Part shown: positions 1 through 9,093 of the stretch, piece after piece
How positions within the stretch are numbered: the stretch's first letter is position 1
Layout of the letters: each line of letters opens with the position of its first letter
Assembly: GCA_016218665.1 (NCBI GenBank)
Contig: JACRDI010000036.1
Coordinates: forward strand, 62,001-126,000
Direction: 5' to 3'
DNA from: Desulfovibrio sp.
GTDB lineage: Bacteria; Desulfobacterota; Desulfovibrionia; Desulfovibrionales; Desulfovibrionaceae
DNA length: 64,000 nucleotides
The notes under the pieces: generated by a model
Database searches by the model: none
Told to the model about the DNA's origin: nothing
What the model saw: only the letters and a program-made list of their open reading frames with translations
Program-made: the position numbers and the translations under genes

Positions 1-285
1 GCCGTCGTAGCTGTTCAGGTCCGGCGCTGCGGAGAGCTCCATGGTCAGCCCGCGGGGCAGGTAGCTCCACTTCACGGCGTCCGGGGTGGCGGCCTTTTGG
101 GGCACCTCGTAGGGTTTGGGCGGCGGGGCCTGCTTGCCGCCGCAGGCGGCCAGGACAAGGATGAGGAGAACGGCCAGGCAGCGCGGCAGCGCGGAAGCCG
201 GACGCGTGAAGACGCGCCGCAGCGGGGACTCCGGCCTCCCGTTCCGCGTGCTCCGGCACAGCATCCGCACCCCGCTTTTTTCCAT
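1..285 (-). CDS. tssJ: TssJ-like type VI secretion outer-membrane lipoprotein (3' end cut by window edge)
   Basis: Reading leftward from ATG 285-283, 95 codons are open to the window edge. The N-terminus is a long basic stretch, then a hydrophobic core ending in the lipobox VLAAC followed by GGK. This is a type II signal peptide with a lipidated Cys near residue 47 and no +2 Asp, so an outer-membrane lipoprotein is expected. The later residues MELSAAPDLNSYDG resemble the first beta-strand of the TssJ/VasD family, which anchors the TssLM membrane complex to the outer membrane. It is the last visible gene of the operon, 13 nt after the preceding stop. AAGGGA abuts ATG 285 too closely for good spacing, so the in-frame ATG seven codons on is an alternative start. 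The fragment is too short to be certain beyond lipoprotein plus context. Confidence 0.75.
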   Translation of the reverse strand, partial: MEKSGVRMLCRSTRNGRPESPLRRVFTRPASALPRCLAVLLILVLAACGGKQAPPPKPYEVPQKAATPDAVKWSYLPRGLTMELSAAPDLNSYDG

Positions 286-298
286 TCCCTTGAGTACC

Positions 299-1066
299 CT
301 ATGCCAATTGAACAGTAAAGACGCTGGCGTCGTCCTCGTCCGGGAAGGAGCCGAAGACGATGGCCTCCGGCGCGGCGGTGAGGCGCACGAAGTAGGACTC
401 CGCCACGCTGAGGTCGTTCTTCACGCCCCAGGCGTCGAACTCGCGCTCGCCCAGGGCCAGCTTCATGCCGCGCACCGGGTAGTGCAGGGTCGAGGTCTGC
501 GGGATGCTGCCCGCCGGGCCCACGCCGTGGGCATCGGGCTCGGCCCCGGCCGCGCCCAGCATGGCGCCCTTCCAGGGGTCGCCGCCGGGCCCCACCTCCA
601 GCCAGAAGCCAAGGCCCGGCAGGGGGTGCGGGTTCAGGCGGTATTCCGGCCTGTCCGCGCCGCGCGGGGCGTTGGCCTTGGCCACGGCCTTGACCCCGAG
701 GCCGGAGGGAACCACCTCGGCCCCGCCCAGCGGCGTGGGCAGACTGGCGGCGTCCACCTTGCCGCCCGAGGGCGAGAGCAGGATGGGGAAGCCGTGTCCG
801 TGGGCGGCCTGGGCGGCCAGGGCCAGGTACGAGAGCCCCTGCCGCGTGGCCTTTTCCGCAAAGCGCCCCGCCTGGCCGATGACGGCCCAGCAGGCGCACG
901 CGGGATCGCACAATTCCGGGATGGCCCCGCTCCAGGCCATGTTCGGCAGGTCGTCCACCCAGAAGTGGCCGCCCGGCTCCAGCCCGTAGCGGACCATCTC
1001 CTGGAACATGAGCTTGGCCAGGCCCTCGTCCTTGTCCAGCATGGTCAGGAAGATGCGCTTCTTCAT
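299..1066 (-). CDS. Unrecognised protein encoded inside the type VI secretion operon
   Basis: A 255-residue open frame, 13 nt after tssH and 13 nt before tssJ, with a purine-rich AAGGGGG ribosome site ahead of ATG 1066. I do not recognise a family. No signal peptide or membrane segment is visible, so it is probably cytoplasmic. It has a Cys-rich patch (CDPACAC near residues 53-59), a Gly/Pro-rich middle and an acidic C-terminal part (FPDEDDASVF). Base composition and codon style match the flanking tss genes, so it looks like a settled operon member. Possible roles are an accessory baseplate or assembly factor, or an effector or immunity-type protein; the sequence does not decide. The reading frame is well supported; the function is unknown. 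Confidence 0.75.
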   Translation of the reverse strand: MKKRIFLTMLDKDEGLAKLMFQEMVRYGLEPGGHFWVDDLPNMAWSGAIPELCDPACACWAVIGQAGRFAEKATRQGLSYLALAAQAAHGHGFPILLSPSGGKVDAASLPTPLGGAEVVPSGLGVKAVAKANAPRGADRPEYRLNPHPLPGLGFWLEVGPGGDPWKGAMLGAAGAEPDAHGVGPAGSIPQTSTLHYPVRGMKLALGEREFDAWGVKNDLSVAESYFVRLTAAPEAIVFGSFPDEDDASVFTVQLA

Positions 1067-1079
1067 GGGGGCCCCCTTG

Positions 1080-3728
1080 TTAGGCGAAGCTCATGGTGAA
1101 TCCGCCGTCCTCGCCCACATCCAGGGCCACGGAGGACGGCATGCCCGCGCCGGACATGTGCGACAGAATCTCCTGGGACATGCGCGGCAGGATGGTTCCG
1201 GAGAGGATGTACTCGATGTTGCGCGCGCCGGTCTCCACCTCGGTGCAGCGGGCGGCGATGGTCTCGGGCACCTTGTCCGTCCAGCTGAGGGCCATCTTGT
1301 TGTTGGCCATGAGGCGGCGCTTGAGGGCCTCCAGCTTGAGCACGGCGATGCGGCCCAGGGCCTCGGCCGAGAGGCTGCGGTAGGGCACCACGGCCATGCG
1401 CGCCAGCAGTGCGGGCTTGAAGTGCTCGGACAGAAGCGGCCGCACGGCCCCAAGCAGGGTGTCCAGGTCCAGTTGCGCGCCTCCGCCGGTCATCTCCTGG
1501 ATGACGTCGGAGCCGAGGTTCGAGGTGAGCATGATGACGGTGTTGCGGAAATTGATCTCCTTGCCCTCGCCGTCGGTCAGCGTGCCCTTGTCGAACACTT
1601 GGTAGAACAGGTTCAGCACGTCGATGTGGGCCTTTTCCACCTCGTCCAAAAGCACCACGGAGTACGGGCGCTGGCGCACGGCCTCGGTGAGCATGCCGCC
1701 CTCGCCGTAGCCCACGTAGCCCGGGGGCGAGCCGATGAGGCGCGACACGGTGTGCTTTTCCTGGAACTCGCTCATGTTGATGGTGACCACGCACTTCTCG
1801 TCGCCGAAGAGCATGTCCGCCAGGGTAAGGCCGGTCTCGGTCTTGCCCACGCCGGAAGGCCCCACGAGCAGGAACACGCCCGCGGGCTGGTCGGGCGAGC
1901 GCAGGCCCGCCTTGCTGGCCTTGATGGCCTGGGTCACGGCGGCGATGGCCGCCTCCTGGCCCTTGATGCGCTCGGCGAGCCGGTTCTCCAGGTCGGCCAC
2001 CAGGGCCGCCTGCTCACGGGCCACCTTGCCCAGGGGGATGCCCGTCCAGTCGCTGACCACGCGGGCCACCACGTCGGGGGTCACCTCGATGGACACCAGG
2101 CCGTCGCCCCAGCGGGCGGCCTCGAAGTCCGCCCTGGCCTTGGCCACGGCCTCCTTCACGTCCGCCGGAATCTCGCCGCCCTCCGCGCCCTTCATGGCCT
2201 CGGCCTGGGCGGCGCGGGCGTCCACGAGCAGGTTGGCCGCGGCCAGCTCGCGCTGCCAGCCCGCCTGGATCTCCTCGGCCTGCTGCCGCGCCTGCTCGAT
2301 GATCCCGGCCAGCTCGTCGATGCGCGCGGCTTCCACGGGCGCGCCGTTGGCCTGGTCGCGCAGAAGGGCCTTGCGCTCGCGCTCGGCCGCCTGCCCCGCC
2401 CGCTCCTTGTCCTCCAGCTCGCCCGGCTTGGACGAAAGGCTGACCTTGACCCGCGCGCAGGCGGTGTCCAGCAGGTCGATGGCCTTGTCCGGCAGGAAGC
2501 GGCCGGTGATGTAGCGGTGGGCGTACTCCGCCGCCGCTGCGATGGCGTCGTCGCGGATGACCACGCGGTGGGCCTTCTCGTAGGAATCGCGGATGCCGCG
2601 CAGGATGAGGGCGGCGGTCTGCGCGCTGGGCTCGTCCAGCTTCACCAGCTGGAAGCGCCGGGCCAGGGCCGGGTCCTTCTCGAAGTACTTCTTGTATTCC
2701 TTCCAGGTGGTTGCCGCGCAGGTCTTGATCTCGCCGCGCGCCAGGGCGGGCTTGAGCAGGTTGGCCGCGTCGGACCCTCCGGCCGCGCCGCCCGCGCCCA
2801 CAAGGGTGTGGGCCTCGTCGATGAACAGCACGATGGGCTTCTCCGAGCTCTTGATCTCGTCGAGCACGCCCTTCAAGCGGCGCTCGAACTCGCCCTTCAT
2901 GCCCGCGCCGGCCTCCAAGAGGCCCATGTCCAGGCCGAGGAGCGTGACGCCCTTCAATATCTCGGGCACGTCGTCCTCTATGATGCGCAGGGCCAGGCCC
3001 TCGATGACCGCGGTCTTGCCCACGCCGGGCTCGCCCACCAGGATGGGATTGTTCTTGCGCCGCCGGGCCAGGATGTCCACGATCTGCCGTATCTCGGCGT
3101 CGCGCCCGAACACGGCGTCGATCTTGCCGCCCTGCGCCTTGGCGGTGAAGTCCTCGCAGAATTTGGCGATGAAGCTCTCCCCGCCGGGGCCGGGGGCTCC
3201 GGCAACGCCGCCGGCCAAAGCCGCCGCGCCGCCCTCGCGGCCCTCGCCGCCGGTCTCAGTGGACGCCTTGGTCAGATCCCAGAAGGTCTTCTGCAAGTCC
3301 TCGCGGTTCACGGGGCCCAGGATCTCCGTGTACGACCCCTGGGCGTAGAAGCTGGGCTTGCGCAGAAAGGCCAGGAGCGCCGAGCCCGAGCGGATGCGCG
3401 AGAGGCCCAGGTCCACGGAGCTCACCAGCCAGGCGGCCTCCAAAAGCTCCACCAGCATGGGCGAGAACACCGGCCGGCCGGAATTGCCCGCCCGGAAGTC
3501 CTCGGTGGCGTCGTTGACGGCCTTCTTGAGTTTTCCCGCATCCACGCCGAAGCGCGCCAAAGCCAGGGAGGCGTCGCAGGACGGGTCCTCCAGGCAGGAG
3601 AGCAGGAAATGCTCCACCGTGACCTCGTAGTGGGTGCGGTTCACGGTGAGCCCGGCCGCCGCGTGCAGGGCCTGGGTGCAGAAGACGTTGCACTTCTCAA
3701 GCAGGGCCTTCATGTCCACGCCGATCAT
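1080..3728 (-). CDS. tssH: TssH (ClpV) sheath-disassembly AAA+ ATPase
   Basis: An 882-residue Clp-type double AAA+ ATPase. The N-terminal Clp_N repeats span about residues 10-150. A low-complexity Gly/Ala linker (about 160-183) precedes AAA1, whose Walker A GEPGVGKTA lies near 232-240 with FIDEAHTLVGAGG as Walker B and sensor region. The coiled-coil middle domain covers about 400-540. AAA2 has GPSGVGKTE near 615, LLDEVEKAH and a D2 C-terminal domain. In type VI secretion ClpV pulls on TssC of the contracted sheath to recycle it. Location between tssG (ATGA overlap) and other tss genes separates it from housekeeping ClpB. All nucleotide-binding motifs look intact, and the length is normal for TssH. 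Confidence 0.95.
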   Translation of the reverse strand: MIGVDMKALLEKCNVFCTQALHAAAGLTVNRTHYEVTVEHFLLSCLEDPSCDASLALARFGVDAGKLKKAVNDATEDFRAGNSGRPVFSPMLVELLEAAWLVSSVDLGLSRIRSGSALLAFLRKPSFYAQGSYTEILGPVNREDLQKTFWDLTKASTETGGEGREGGAAALAGGVAGAPGPGGESFIAKFCEDFTAKAQGGKIDAVFGRDAEIRQIVDILARRRKNNPILVGEPGVGKTAVIEGLALRIIEDDVPEILKGVTLLGLDMGLLEAGAGMKGEFERRLKGVLDEIKSSEKPIVLFIDEAHTLVGAGGAAGGSDAANLLKPALARGEIKTCAATTWKEYKKYFEKDPALARRFQLVKLDEPSAQTAALILRGIRDSYEKAHRVVIRDDAIAAAAEYAHRYITGRFLPDKAIDLLDTACARVKVSLSSKPGELEDKERAGQAAERERKALLRDQANGAPVEAARIDELAGIIEQARQQAEEIQAGWQRELAAANLLVDARAAQAEAMKGAEGGEIPADVKEAVAKARADFEAARWGDGLVSIEVTPDVVARVVSDWTGIPLGKVAREQAALVADLENRLAERIKGQEAAIAAVTQAIKASKAGLRSPDQPAGVFLLVGPSGVGKTETGLTLADMLFGDEKCVVTINMSEFQEKHTVSRLIGSPPGYVGYGEGGMLTEAVRQRPYSVVLLDEVEKAHIDVLNLFYQVFDKGTLTDGEGKEINFRNTVIMLTSNLGSDVIQEMTGGGAQLDLDTLLGAVRPLLSEHFKPALLARMAVVPYRSLSAEALGRIAVLKLEALKRRLMANNKMALSWTDKVPETIAARCTEVETGARNIEYILSGTILPRMSQEILSHMSGAGMPSSVALDVGEDGGFTMSFA

Positions 3729-4867
3729 TGCGCCACGCTCCTTTGCTGTTTGCAGTCACTGTAGTCCCGCAGATCGCTGAACAGCGCCCGCGGATCATCC
3801 ACGCCATCCGCCCCGAGCCAGGTGTCGCAGCCCAGGCGGGACCAGTCCCCGGCGCCCAGGCGCGCGCCCTGGGCCTCTTCCGGGTCCATGTGCAGCAGCA
3901 CGTCGAATTCCAGCGGCTCTGTGCAGTAGAAGCGCACCAGCCGCACGCAGGCCGTGTGCCACACCCCGCCAGGGATGATCTCCCCGAAGGTCTTGGCGCT
4001 CAGCGGCCCTATCTCCAGGCGGATCTTGCCGGTGTCGTCGCGCGCCTGGCTGCCCAGCCAGGCGTTTTCGCCCAGTTGCGCGGTATCCAGGCCCAGGCCG
4101 CAGCGCTGGTCCTGCGGGATGGCCACCCAGCGCGACACGCACTGCTCGATCCTGACCGGTGCGCCCACGCGGTCGGACACCAGGCCGCGCAGGCCGGCGG
4201 CGGAACGCGGGAACTGCGTGAGCAGGCCCGTGGCCCGCAGCATCAGCCCCGGGCTGTTGAAGATGTTGCGCACCTCCGGGTCGCCCAGGCCCACCAGGCT
4301 GTACAGGCGCTCCATGGTGGCCGGGTCGCGCTCCTCGCAGGTCTTGAGGGACAGCCGGTGCCGCGCCCAGGCCAAGAAGAACAGCGTAAAGAAGCCGTCG
4401 CCCACCACGTCCAGGAAGTCGCGGCTGACCGAGCGGTCCTCGGCCTGCTCGTCCAGCAGCTCCTCGGTGTAGAAGGTGGGCAGCGGCGACGAGGGGCCGT
4501 AAAGCCCGAGGAAGGTGGCCGTGAGGCGGAAGCGCTCTCGCTCCGCGCCGTGGCCGGCGTCCAGGGGCGGCAGTTCCTCCAGGTCGGCCAGGTCCGTGGC
4601 GGGGAAGCCCAGGGACAGCAGCGCGCGCACGCGCAGCCGCTCGCGCAGGAAGTGCTCGCCCCGGTCCCCGCCCTTTCCGCCGTAGGTCTGCCGCAGGATG
4701 CGCACCGCCTGCACAAAGGAGAAGGCGCGCGGGTTGGCGCGCAGCTCGTCGATGGGCAGCGGCGCGCGCGGCGGAGCGCCGCCGCCGTCCCTGGGGGCGA
4801 CGGGCGCCTCGACCGGGGCCTGGCCCGGCGCTACAGCAGGGGCCTGTCGCCCAGCCTCTCCGGCCAT
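3725..4867 (-). CDS. tssG: TssG type VI secretion baseplate protein
   Basis: 380 residues, matching the TssG/VasB family in length, in position directly after tssF, and in motifs such as the N-terminal NPRAFSFVQAVRIL and a later GFPATDL strand region. TssG joins two TssF copies in the baseplate wedge with TssE and TssK. The first 35 residues are Pro/Ala-rich and lie in a 37-nt overlap with the end of tssF, which suggests translational coupling. A later start is possible, but no better Met precedes the conserved block. The gene ends in an ATGA overlap with tssH. No transmembrane segment is seen, as expected for a cytoplasmic baseplate part. Confidence 0.93.
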   Translation of the reverse strand: MAGEAGRQAPAVAPGQAPVEAPVAPRDGGGAPPRAPLPIDELRANPRAFSFVQAVRILRQTYGGKGGDRGEHFLRERLRVRALLSLGFPATDLADLEELPPLDAGHGAERERFRLTATFLGLYGPSSPLPTFYTEELLDEQAEDRSVSRDFLDVVGDGFFTLFFLAWARHRLSLKTCEERDPATMERLYSLVGLGDPEVRNIFNSPGLMLRATGLLTQFPRSAAGLRGLVSDRVGAPVRIEQCVSRWVAIPQDQRCGLGLDTAQLGENAWLGSQARDDTGKIRLEIGPLSAKTFGEIIPGGVWHTACVRLVRFYCTEPLEFDVLLHMDPEEAQGARLGAGDWSRLGCDTWLGADGVDDPRALFSDLRDYSDCKQQRSVAQ

Positions 4868-6564
4868 GCGAAACGCTCCTTGCGCAGGGTGTCCTCCGCG
4901 GTCAGACGGGTGAAGGAATTGACGGCGGCGTAGTTGCCCAGAAACACGTCGAGCACGGAGCCGAAGAGGAACATGTCGCCCTCACCGGCGAAGCCCTGGC
5001 GGTCGAGGACGAGGGTGATGTCCTGTCCGCGCGCCACGCGGCCCTTGACGAAGCGCTCCGCCGCCTTGACCGTGAGCCCGGCGATGCCCTCCACCCGGCG
5101 GGTGTTGGCCAGCACGGCCACGCGGTCGCGCGTCTCGGTGAAGATGTACAGCTTGAGCATGGAGCGCAGGTTGTCCGCCGTGGCCATGGAAAGGTAGTTC
5201 AAGTACATGTGCGACAAGAGCCGCCAGAGCATGTTCTTGCCCAGCGGCGGCTGCACGGGCGCGGTGGGCGGGCGGATGCTGGTGAACTCCGCAAGTTCCG
5301 GCGAGGTCTCCGTGGGCAGGCGCACGTCGCCCGCGCGCAGGGTCTCCGGCAGGGAGGCGTTGGTGCACAGGATGTCGATGGACAGGGTTTCCTGCCTGGG
5401 CGTTTCCTGCGCGCCGGGGTAGGCCACGGAGAGGTGCAGCTCGGCGTTGCCGCCCAGGGGCGAGAGCCGGTGGTGCAGCGAATAGACCGGCGTGGCCTCC
5501 ACCTGGGGGTTGAACATCTCAAACGGCAGGTATTCCCGCTCCTGCACGGTGCCCTGCACGAAGCCGGTCACCCTGTTCACGTTGAAGACCTGGTAGTGCT
5601 CCCGGTTCTGGGCCGAGGGGCGGATGGCGTACTCCGGCCGCTTGTGGTCCAGCAGGATGGGGTCGGCGTGGTAGGGGAAGAGGTTCAGCGCCGGGGTGAC
5701 ATAGAGCTGGAAGTGCTCGGCGCGCAGGGGCGGCAGCTCGCCTGGCAGGTTGTCGAAGCGCAGCTCCACGCTGAACTTCGAGCCCTGGCCGCGCGTGTGC
5801 CAGCCTTCCAGGCCGGTCAGGTCGAAGAAAAGAAATTTTTCCGGCAGGATGAAGTACTCCTGCAGCACGCGGTAGCCGGGGAAGGAACGCGCCGGGAAGG
5901 GGATGAGGGCCTCCTCCTCCGCAAAGCCCACGGGCTTGAGGCAGGACGGACGCAGGCTCAAGGGCTCGCCGCCCTCGCCGGGCACCAGCCGCACCTCCGT
6001 GAGCCGCGTGAAGAGCAGCCAGTAGCGGCGCGTGGCCTCGGCGTAGTCGCCCCCAAGGTGGAAGCGCAGCCTGCCCGCCTTGAGGGCGGAGAGCGGCAGG
6101 TTCTGCGCCATGGAGAGGTTCAGCGTCATGCGGCCGGTGTTGCCGCGGGCTTCGAACCCGCCGCCCGCCACCGAGAGCGGGTGCAGGTCCACGTCGTAGC
6201 TGGTGGTGAAGGTGCAGCGCGTGCCCTCGCTCTCGATGGAGTCGATGGCTGTGCCGGCCTTCACCCGCACGGTCTCCATAAGGCTTTTCTTGGGCGTGAA
6301 GCGGATGAGCGTGGAGGACGGGATGGGCCGCAGATAGTGCGGAAAGATGAGCTGGATGAGCCCGTGGACGATCTCCGGGAAGTCCTCGTCGAGCTTCTCG
6401 TACACCATGCCGGAGAGAAACGCCGTGCCCTCCAGGATGCGCTCCACATCCGGGTCGGCCGAGGAGCCTGACAGAAGCGGCGCCACGGCCGGGTGGGCCT
6501 TGGCGAACTCCGCGGCCAGGTCGCGCAGGTGCGAAAGCTCGCGCTGGTAGTACTTCTCGATCAC
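4831..6564 (-). CDS. tssF: TssF type VI secretion baseplate protein
   Basis: 577 residues starting MIEKYYQRELSHLR, the usual TssF/VasA opening, followed by a block around residues 30-80 (LSGSSADPDVERILEGTAFLSG, then DFPEIVHGLIQLIFPHYLRP). The rest carries phage-baseplate gp6-like beta segments, including DLTGLEGW and NLFPYHADPI. TssF forms the dimeric arms of the baseplate wedge that hold the VgrG spike. It sits 16 nt after tssE and overlaps tssG by 37 nt at its 3' end. Length is normal for the family and no disruption is seen. Confidence 0.95.
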   Translation of the reverse strand: MIEKYYQRELSHLRDLAAEFAKAHPAVAPLLSGSSADPDVERILEGTAFLSGMVYEKLDEDFPEIVHGLIQLIFPHYLRPIPSSTLIRFTPKKSLMETVRVKAGTAIDSIESEGTRCTFTTSYDVDLHPLSVAGGGFEARGNTGRMTLNLSMAQNLPLSALKAGRLRFHLGGDYAEATRRYWLLFTRLTEVRLVPGEGGEPLSLRPSCLKPVGFAEEEALIPFPARSFPGYRVLQEYFILPEKFLFFDLTGLEGWHTRGQGSKFSVELRFDNLPGELPPLRAEHFQLYVTPALNLFPYHADPILLDHKRPEYAIRPSAQNREHYQVFNVNRVTGFVQGTVQEREYLPFEMFNPQVEATPVYSLHHRLSPLGGNAELHLSVAYPGAQETPRQETLSIDILCTNASLPETLRAGDVRLPTETSPELAEFTSIRPPTAPVQPPLGKNMLWRLLSHMYLNYLSMATADNLRSMLKLYIFTETRDRVAVLANTRRVEGIAGLTVKAAERFVKGRVARGQDITLVLDRQGFAGEGDMFLFGSVLDVFLGNYAAVNSFTRLTAEDTLRKERFAWPERLGDRPLL

Positions 6565-6580
6565 GCTTTCCGCTCTCCCC

Positions 6581-6997
6581 TTACTCCAGCACGGTGATGC
6601 GCCCGTCGGGGTTCAGTATGGTCTCGAAGACCACGGGGGTCTTCTGCCCCTCGGTGGCCAGCTGGGCAGACAGCTTGAAGGCCAGGGCGAAGGGCTTGTC
6701 CTGCTGCGGCTCGAAACTCACCTGCACGCCGGTGAGCCTGGGCTCGTACTTGCGGATGACGTTCAGGATGGCTCCCTCCACCTGGGCCACGGTCTCCGAC
6801 CCGAAGCTGGTGGCCAGGGAGGTGAAGTCCGGCACGCCGTAGTCCTGCGAGATGGGCGCGCTGCCCTGCCGGGTGTTCAGAATGCGCACGATGTGCGACA
6901 GCACGGAGTTGAGCGCCGCGGCCTGGTCGGCCCCGCCGCGCCAGTCCGGATCAAGGTCCACGGCCCTGAGCCGCTCAAGCAGCCTTTTCTCGCGCAT
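6581..6997 (-). CDS. tssE: TssE gp25-like type VI secretion baseplate protein
   Basis: 138 residues of the GPW/gp25 lysozyme-like baseplate family. The opening MREKRLLERL is followed by an LNSVLSHIVRILNTRQGSAPISQDYGVPDF block, the hallmark of TssE, and an EPRLTGVQVSF strand near residue 95. TssE helps start sheath polymerisation at the baseplate. It lies between hcp (77 nt away) and tssF (16 nt). Size and motifs are standard. Confidence 0.94.
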   Translation of the reverse strand: MREKRLLERLRAVDLDPDWRGGADQAAALNSVLSHIVRILNTRQGSAPISQDYGVPDFTSLATSFGSETVAQVEGAILNVIRKYEPRLTGVQVSFEPQQDKPFALAFKLSAQLATEGQKTPVVFETILNPDGRITVLE

Positions 6998-7074
6998 CGT
7001 GTCCCGGCTCTCCCCTCACCTTCCTGCAATTCGCCGCGGCGCACCGTTGCCCGGCGCGCCGCGGCGCTTATGGC

Positions 7075-7554
7075 CTAGGCCTTCCAATTGTCCGTGTACT
7101 CAATGTTGCCGTCGTTGTAGGTCCACGTGATCTTGGAATACGTGAAGGAGATTTCCTCCATATCATGATAGGGCTTGCTATCGGGCAGGAAGGAAAGCGG
7201 CGAGTAGGCCCGGGCGGAAACCACGATCGCATCATCCAGCTTCACCGTGAAAAACTTCTCCTCTTGGCCAGCAGGAGTGATGCGGTAGTAGTCGAGGGAA
7301 ACCGCGCACTGCTCGCCGGTGCAGCACGCCTTGAACAGCTTGGGGCTGGCCTGGTCCTTGTGCTTGGTGACCGTGAGCGGACGGTGCACGCGCTGCCCCG
7401 TCGGCAACCCCGTATGCTCGTCCTTGGGAATCTCGACAGTATGGTCGGAGCCATACACAAGGATCTTGTCCTTCTTGTCACCGCCCTGGGGGCTGTCCCC
7501 CTTGATGTCGCCCTGGGTCTTGCCCTTGACAGCCATGTACGCGATCATAGCCAT
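7075..7554 (-). CDS. hcp: Hcp (TssD) type VI secretion inner-tube protein
   Basis: 159 residues with the Hcp fold pattern. It opens MAMIAYMAVKGKTQGDIKG, followed by HTVEIPKDEHTGLPTGQRVHRPLTVTKHKDQASP and ending KITWTYNDGNIEYTDNWKA, the typical C-terminal beta strand of Hcp. Hexameric Hcp rings stack into the tube expelled by the TssBC sheath. A CCTGEQC motif near residues 81-87 is unusual and could form a disulfide after secretion. The gene lies within the structural cluster, 40 nt after tssC. Its third positions are visibly less G/C-rich than those of neighbouring tss genes, which may reflect high expression or a different origin. Confidence 0.95.
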   Translation of the reverse strand: MAMIAYMAVKGKTQGDIKGDSPQGGDKKDKILVYGSDHTVEIPKDEHTGLPTGQRVHRPLTVTKHKDQASPKLFKACCTGEQCAVSLDYYRITPAGQEEKFFTVKLDDAIVVSARAYSPLSFLPDSKPYHDMEEISFTYSKITWTYNDGNIEYTDNWKA

Positions 7555-7594
7555 TGGGAACTCCTCCTTGATGCAGGGTGTTTGGGCCGCGGAA

Positions 7595-9076
7595 CTATTC
7601 CTTGTCCAACTTGCCGACGAGAGACAGGGTGAAGCTCGCCCCCATGTACTTGAAGTGGGGACGGGCCTTGAGCGTTACCGAGTACCAGCCCGGATCGCCC
7701 GCCACGTCGTTGACCTCGATCTTGGCCAGGCGCAGGGGCCGCTTGCTGCGGGTGGTGGGGTCGGGGTTGTCCATCTCGGTCACGTACTGGCTCACCCACT
7801 TGTTCAGCTCGCTCTCAAGGTCGGTGCGCTCCTTCCAGGTGCCGATGTTCTCGCGCTGGATGACCTTCACGTAGTGGGCCAGGCGGTTCATGATCATCAT
7901 GTACGGCAGCTGGGTGCTGAGCTTGTAGTTGAGCTCGGCCTCCTTGCCCTCCGTGGTGTTGGCGAAGACCTTGCTCTTCTGGGCCGAGTTGGCGGAGAAG
8001 AAGGCCGCGTTGTCCGAGCCCTTGCGCATGGTGAGCGCGATGAAGCCCTCCTCGGCAAGCTCGTACTCGCGCCGTTCGCTGATGAGCACCTGCGTGGGGA
8101 TCTTGGTCTGGATCTGGCCCATGGCCTCGAACTGGTAGAGCGGCAGGTTCTCCACCGCGCCGCCGCCCTGCGGGCCGATGATGTTGGCGCACCAGCGGTA
8201 CTTGGCGAAGCTGTCCGTAAGGCGCGAGGCGAAGGCGAAGGCCGTGTTGCCCCAGCAGAAGTCGTCGTTGTCCTCGGCCCTCTCTTGGAAGTTGAAGCTC
8301 TTGGCCGGAACGGTGTTGGCCCCGTAGGGCAGGCGCAGCAGGAACTTGGGCAGGGTGAGGCCCACGTAGCGCGCGTCCTCCGACTCGCGGAAAGAGCGCC
8401 ACTTGGCGTACTGCGGCATCTCGAAGATGGAGTGCAGGTCCTTCAGGTTCGGCAGCTGCTCCCAGGAGTCCACGCCGAAGAAGTCCTTGCCGGCGGCGGC
8501 GATGAACGGCGCGTGCGACATGGCCGCGGCCGAGGCCACGTACTGCAGCAGCTGGATGTCCTGCGGGCCGGGGCCGAAGTCGTAGTTGGCCACCATGGCG
8601 CCGATGGGCTGGCCGCCGAACTGGCCGTACTCCGCGGTGTAGATCTGCTTGTACAGGCCGCTTTTCACCACTTCCATGGAGTCTTCGAAGTCCGCCAGGA
8701 GGTCTTCCTTGGAGACGTTCATGAACTCCACCTTCACGTTCTGGCGGAAGTCCGTGCGGTCCACCAGGAATTTGAGCGAGCGCCAGGCGGATTCGAGCTT
8801 CTGGAACTGCTCGTCGTGCATGATGGCGTTCACCTGGGCGGAGAGCTTGCCGTCGATCTCGGCCAGCATGTCGTCCACCAGCGCGCCGGAGACCTTCACC
8901 TCGCCCCCGGCCTGCACCAGCTGCGAGAGGAAGGCCTGCAGCCCGGCCTTGGTGGCGCTGAACCCCTCGTCCGTGGGCTTCAGCTTGGAGGCCTCAACGA
9001 TCTGGTCCAGGAGGCTTTCGCCCTCCCCGGTCTGGGCGGCCTGCCCGCCCGCTGCCTGAAGCTGTTCGTCAGCCAT
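7595..9076 (-). CDS. tssC: TssC (VipB) contractile sheath large subunit
   Basis: 493 residues matching TssC/VipB/EvpB. The sequence contains the family block WRSLKFLVDRTDFRQNVKVE near residue 92 and a C-terminal region with NDVAGDPGWYSVTLKARPHFKYMGASFTL. TssC interdigitates with TssB to form the sheath that contracts around the Hcp tube and is later dismantled by TssH. It starts 17 nt after tssB and its length is normal. A RBS of the type GGGAGGAG precedes ATG 9076. Confidence 0.96.
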   Translation of the reverse strand: MADEQLQAAGGQAAQTGEGESLLDQIVEASKLKPTDEGFSATKAGLQAFLSQLVQAGGEVKVSGALVDDMLAEIDGKLSAQVNAIMHDEQFQKLESAWRSLKFLVDRTDFRQNVKVEFMNVSKEDLLADFEDSMEVVKSGLYKQIYTAEYGQFGGQPIGAMVANYDFGPGPQDIQLLQYVASAAAMSHAPFIAAAGKDFFGVDSWEQLPNLKDLHSIFEMPQYAKWRSFRESEDARYVGLTLPKFLLRLPYGANTVPAKSFNFQERAEDNDDFCWGNTAFAFASRLTDSFAKYRWCANIIGPQGGGAVENLPLYQFEAMGQIQTKIPTQVLISERREYELAEEGFIALTMRKGSDNAAFFSANSAQKSKVFANTTEGKEAELNYKLSTQLPYMMIMNRLAHYVKVIQRENIGTWKERTDLESELNKWVSQYVTEMDNPDPTTRSKRPLRLAKIEVNDVAGDPGWYSVTLKARPHFKYMGASFTLSLVGKLDKE

Positions 9077-9093
9077 GTGCCATCTCCTCCCTG

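Noticed and set aside
1008-3764. A long plus-strand frame opposite tssH (over 900 codons).
   Set aside because: Low-complexity antisense shadow; tssH on the other strand has full AAA+ motifs.
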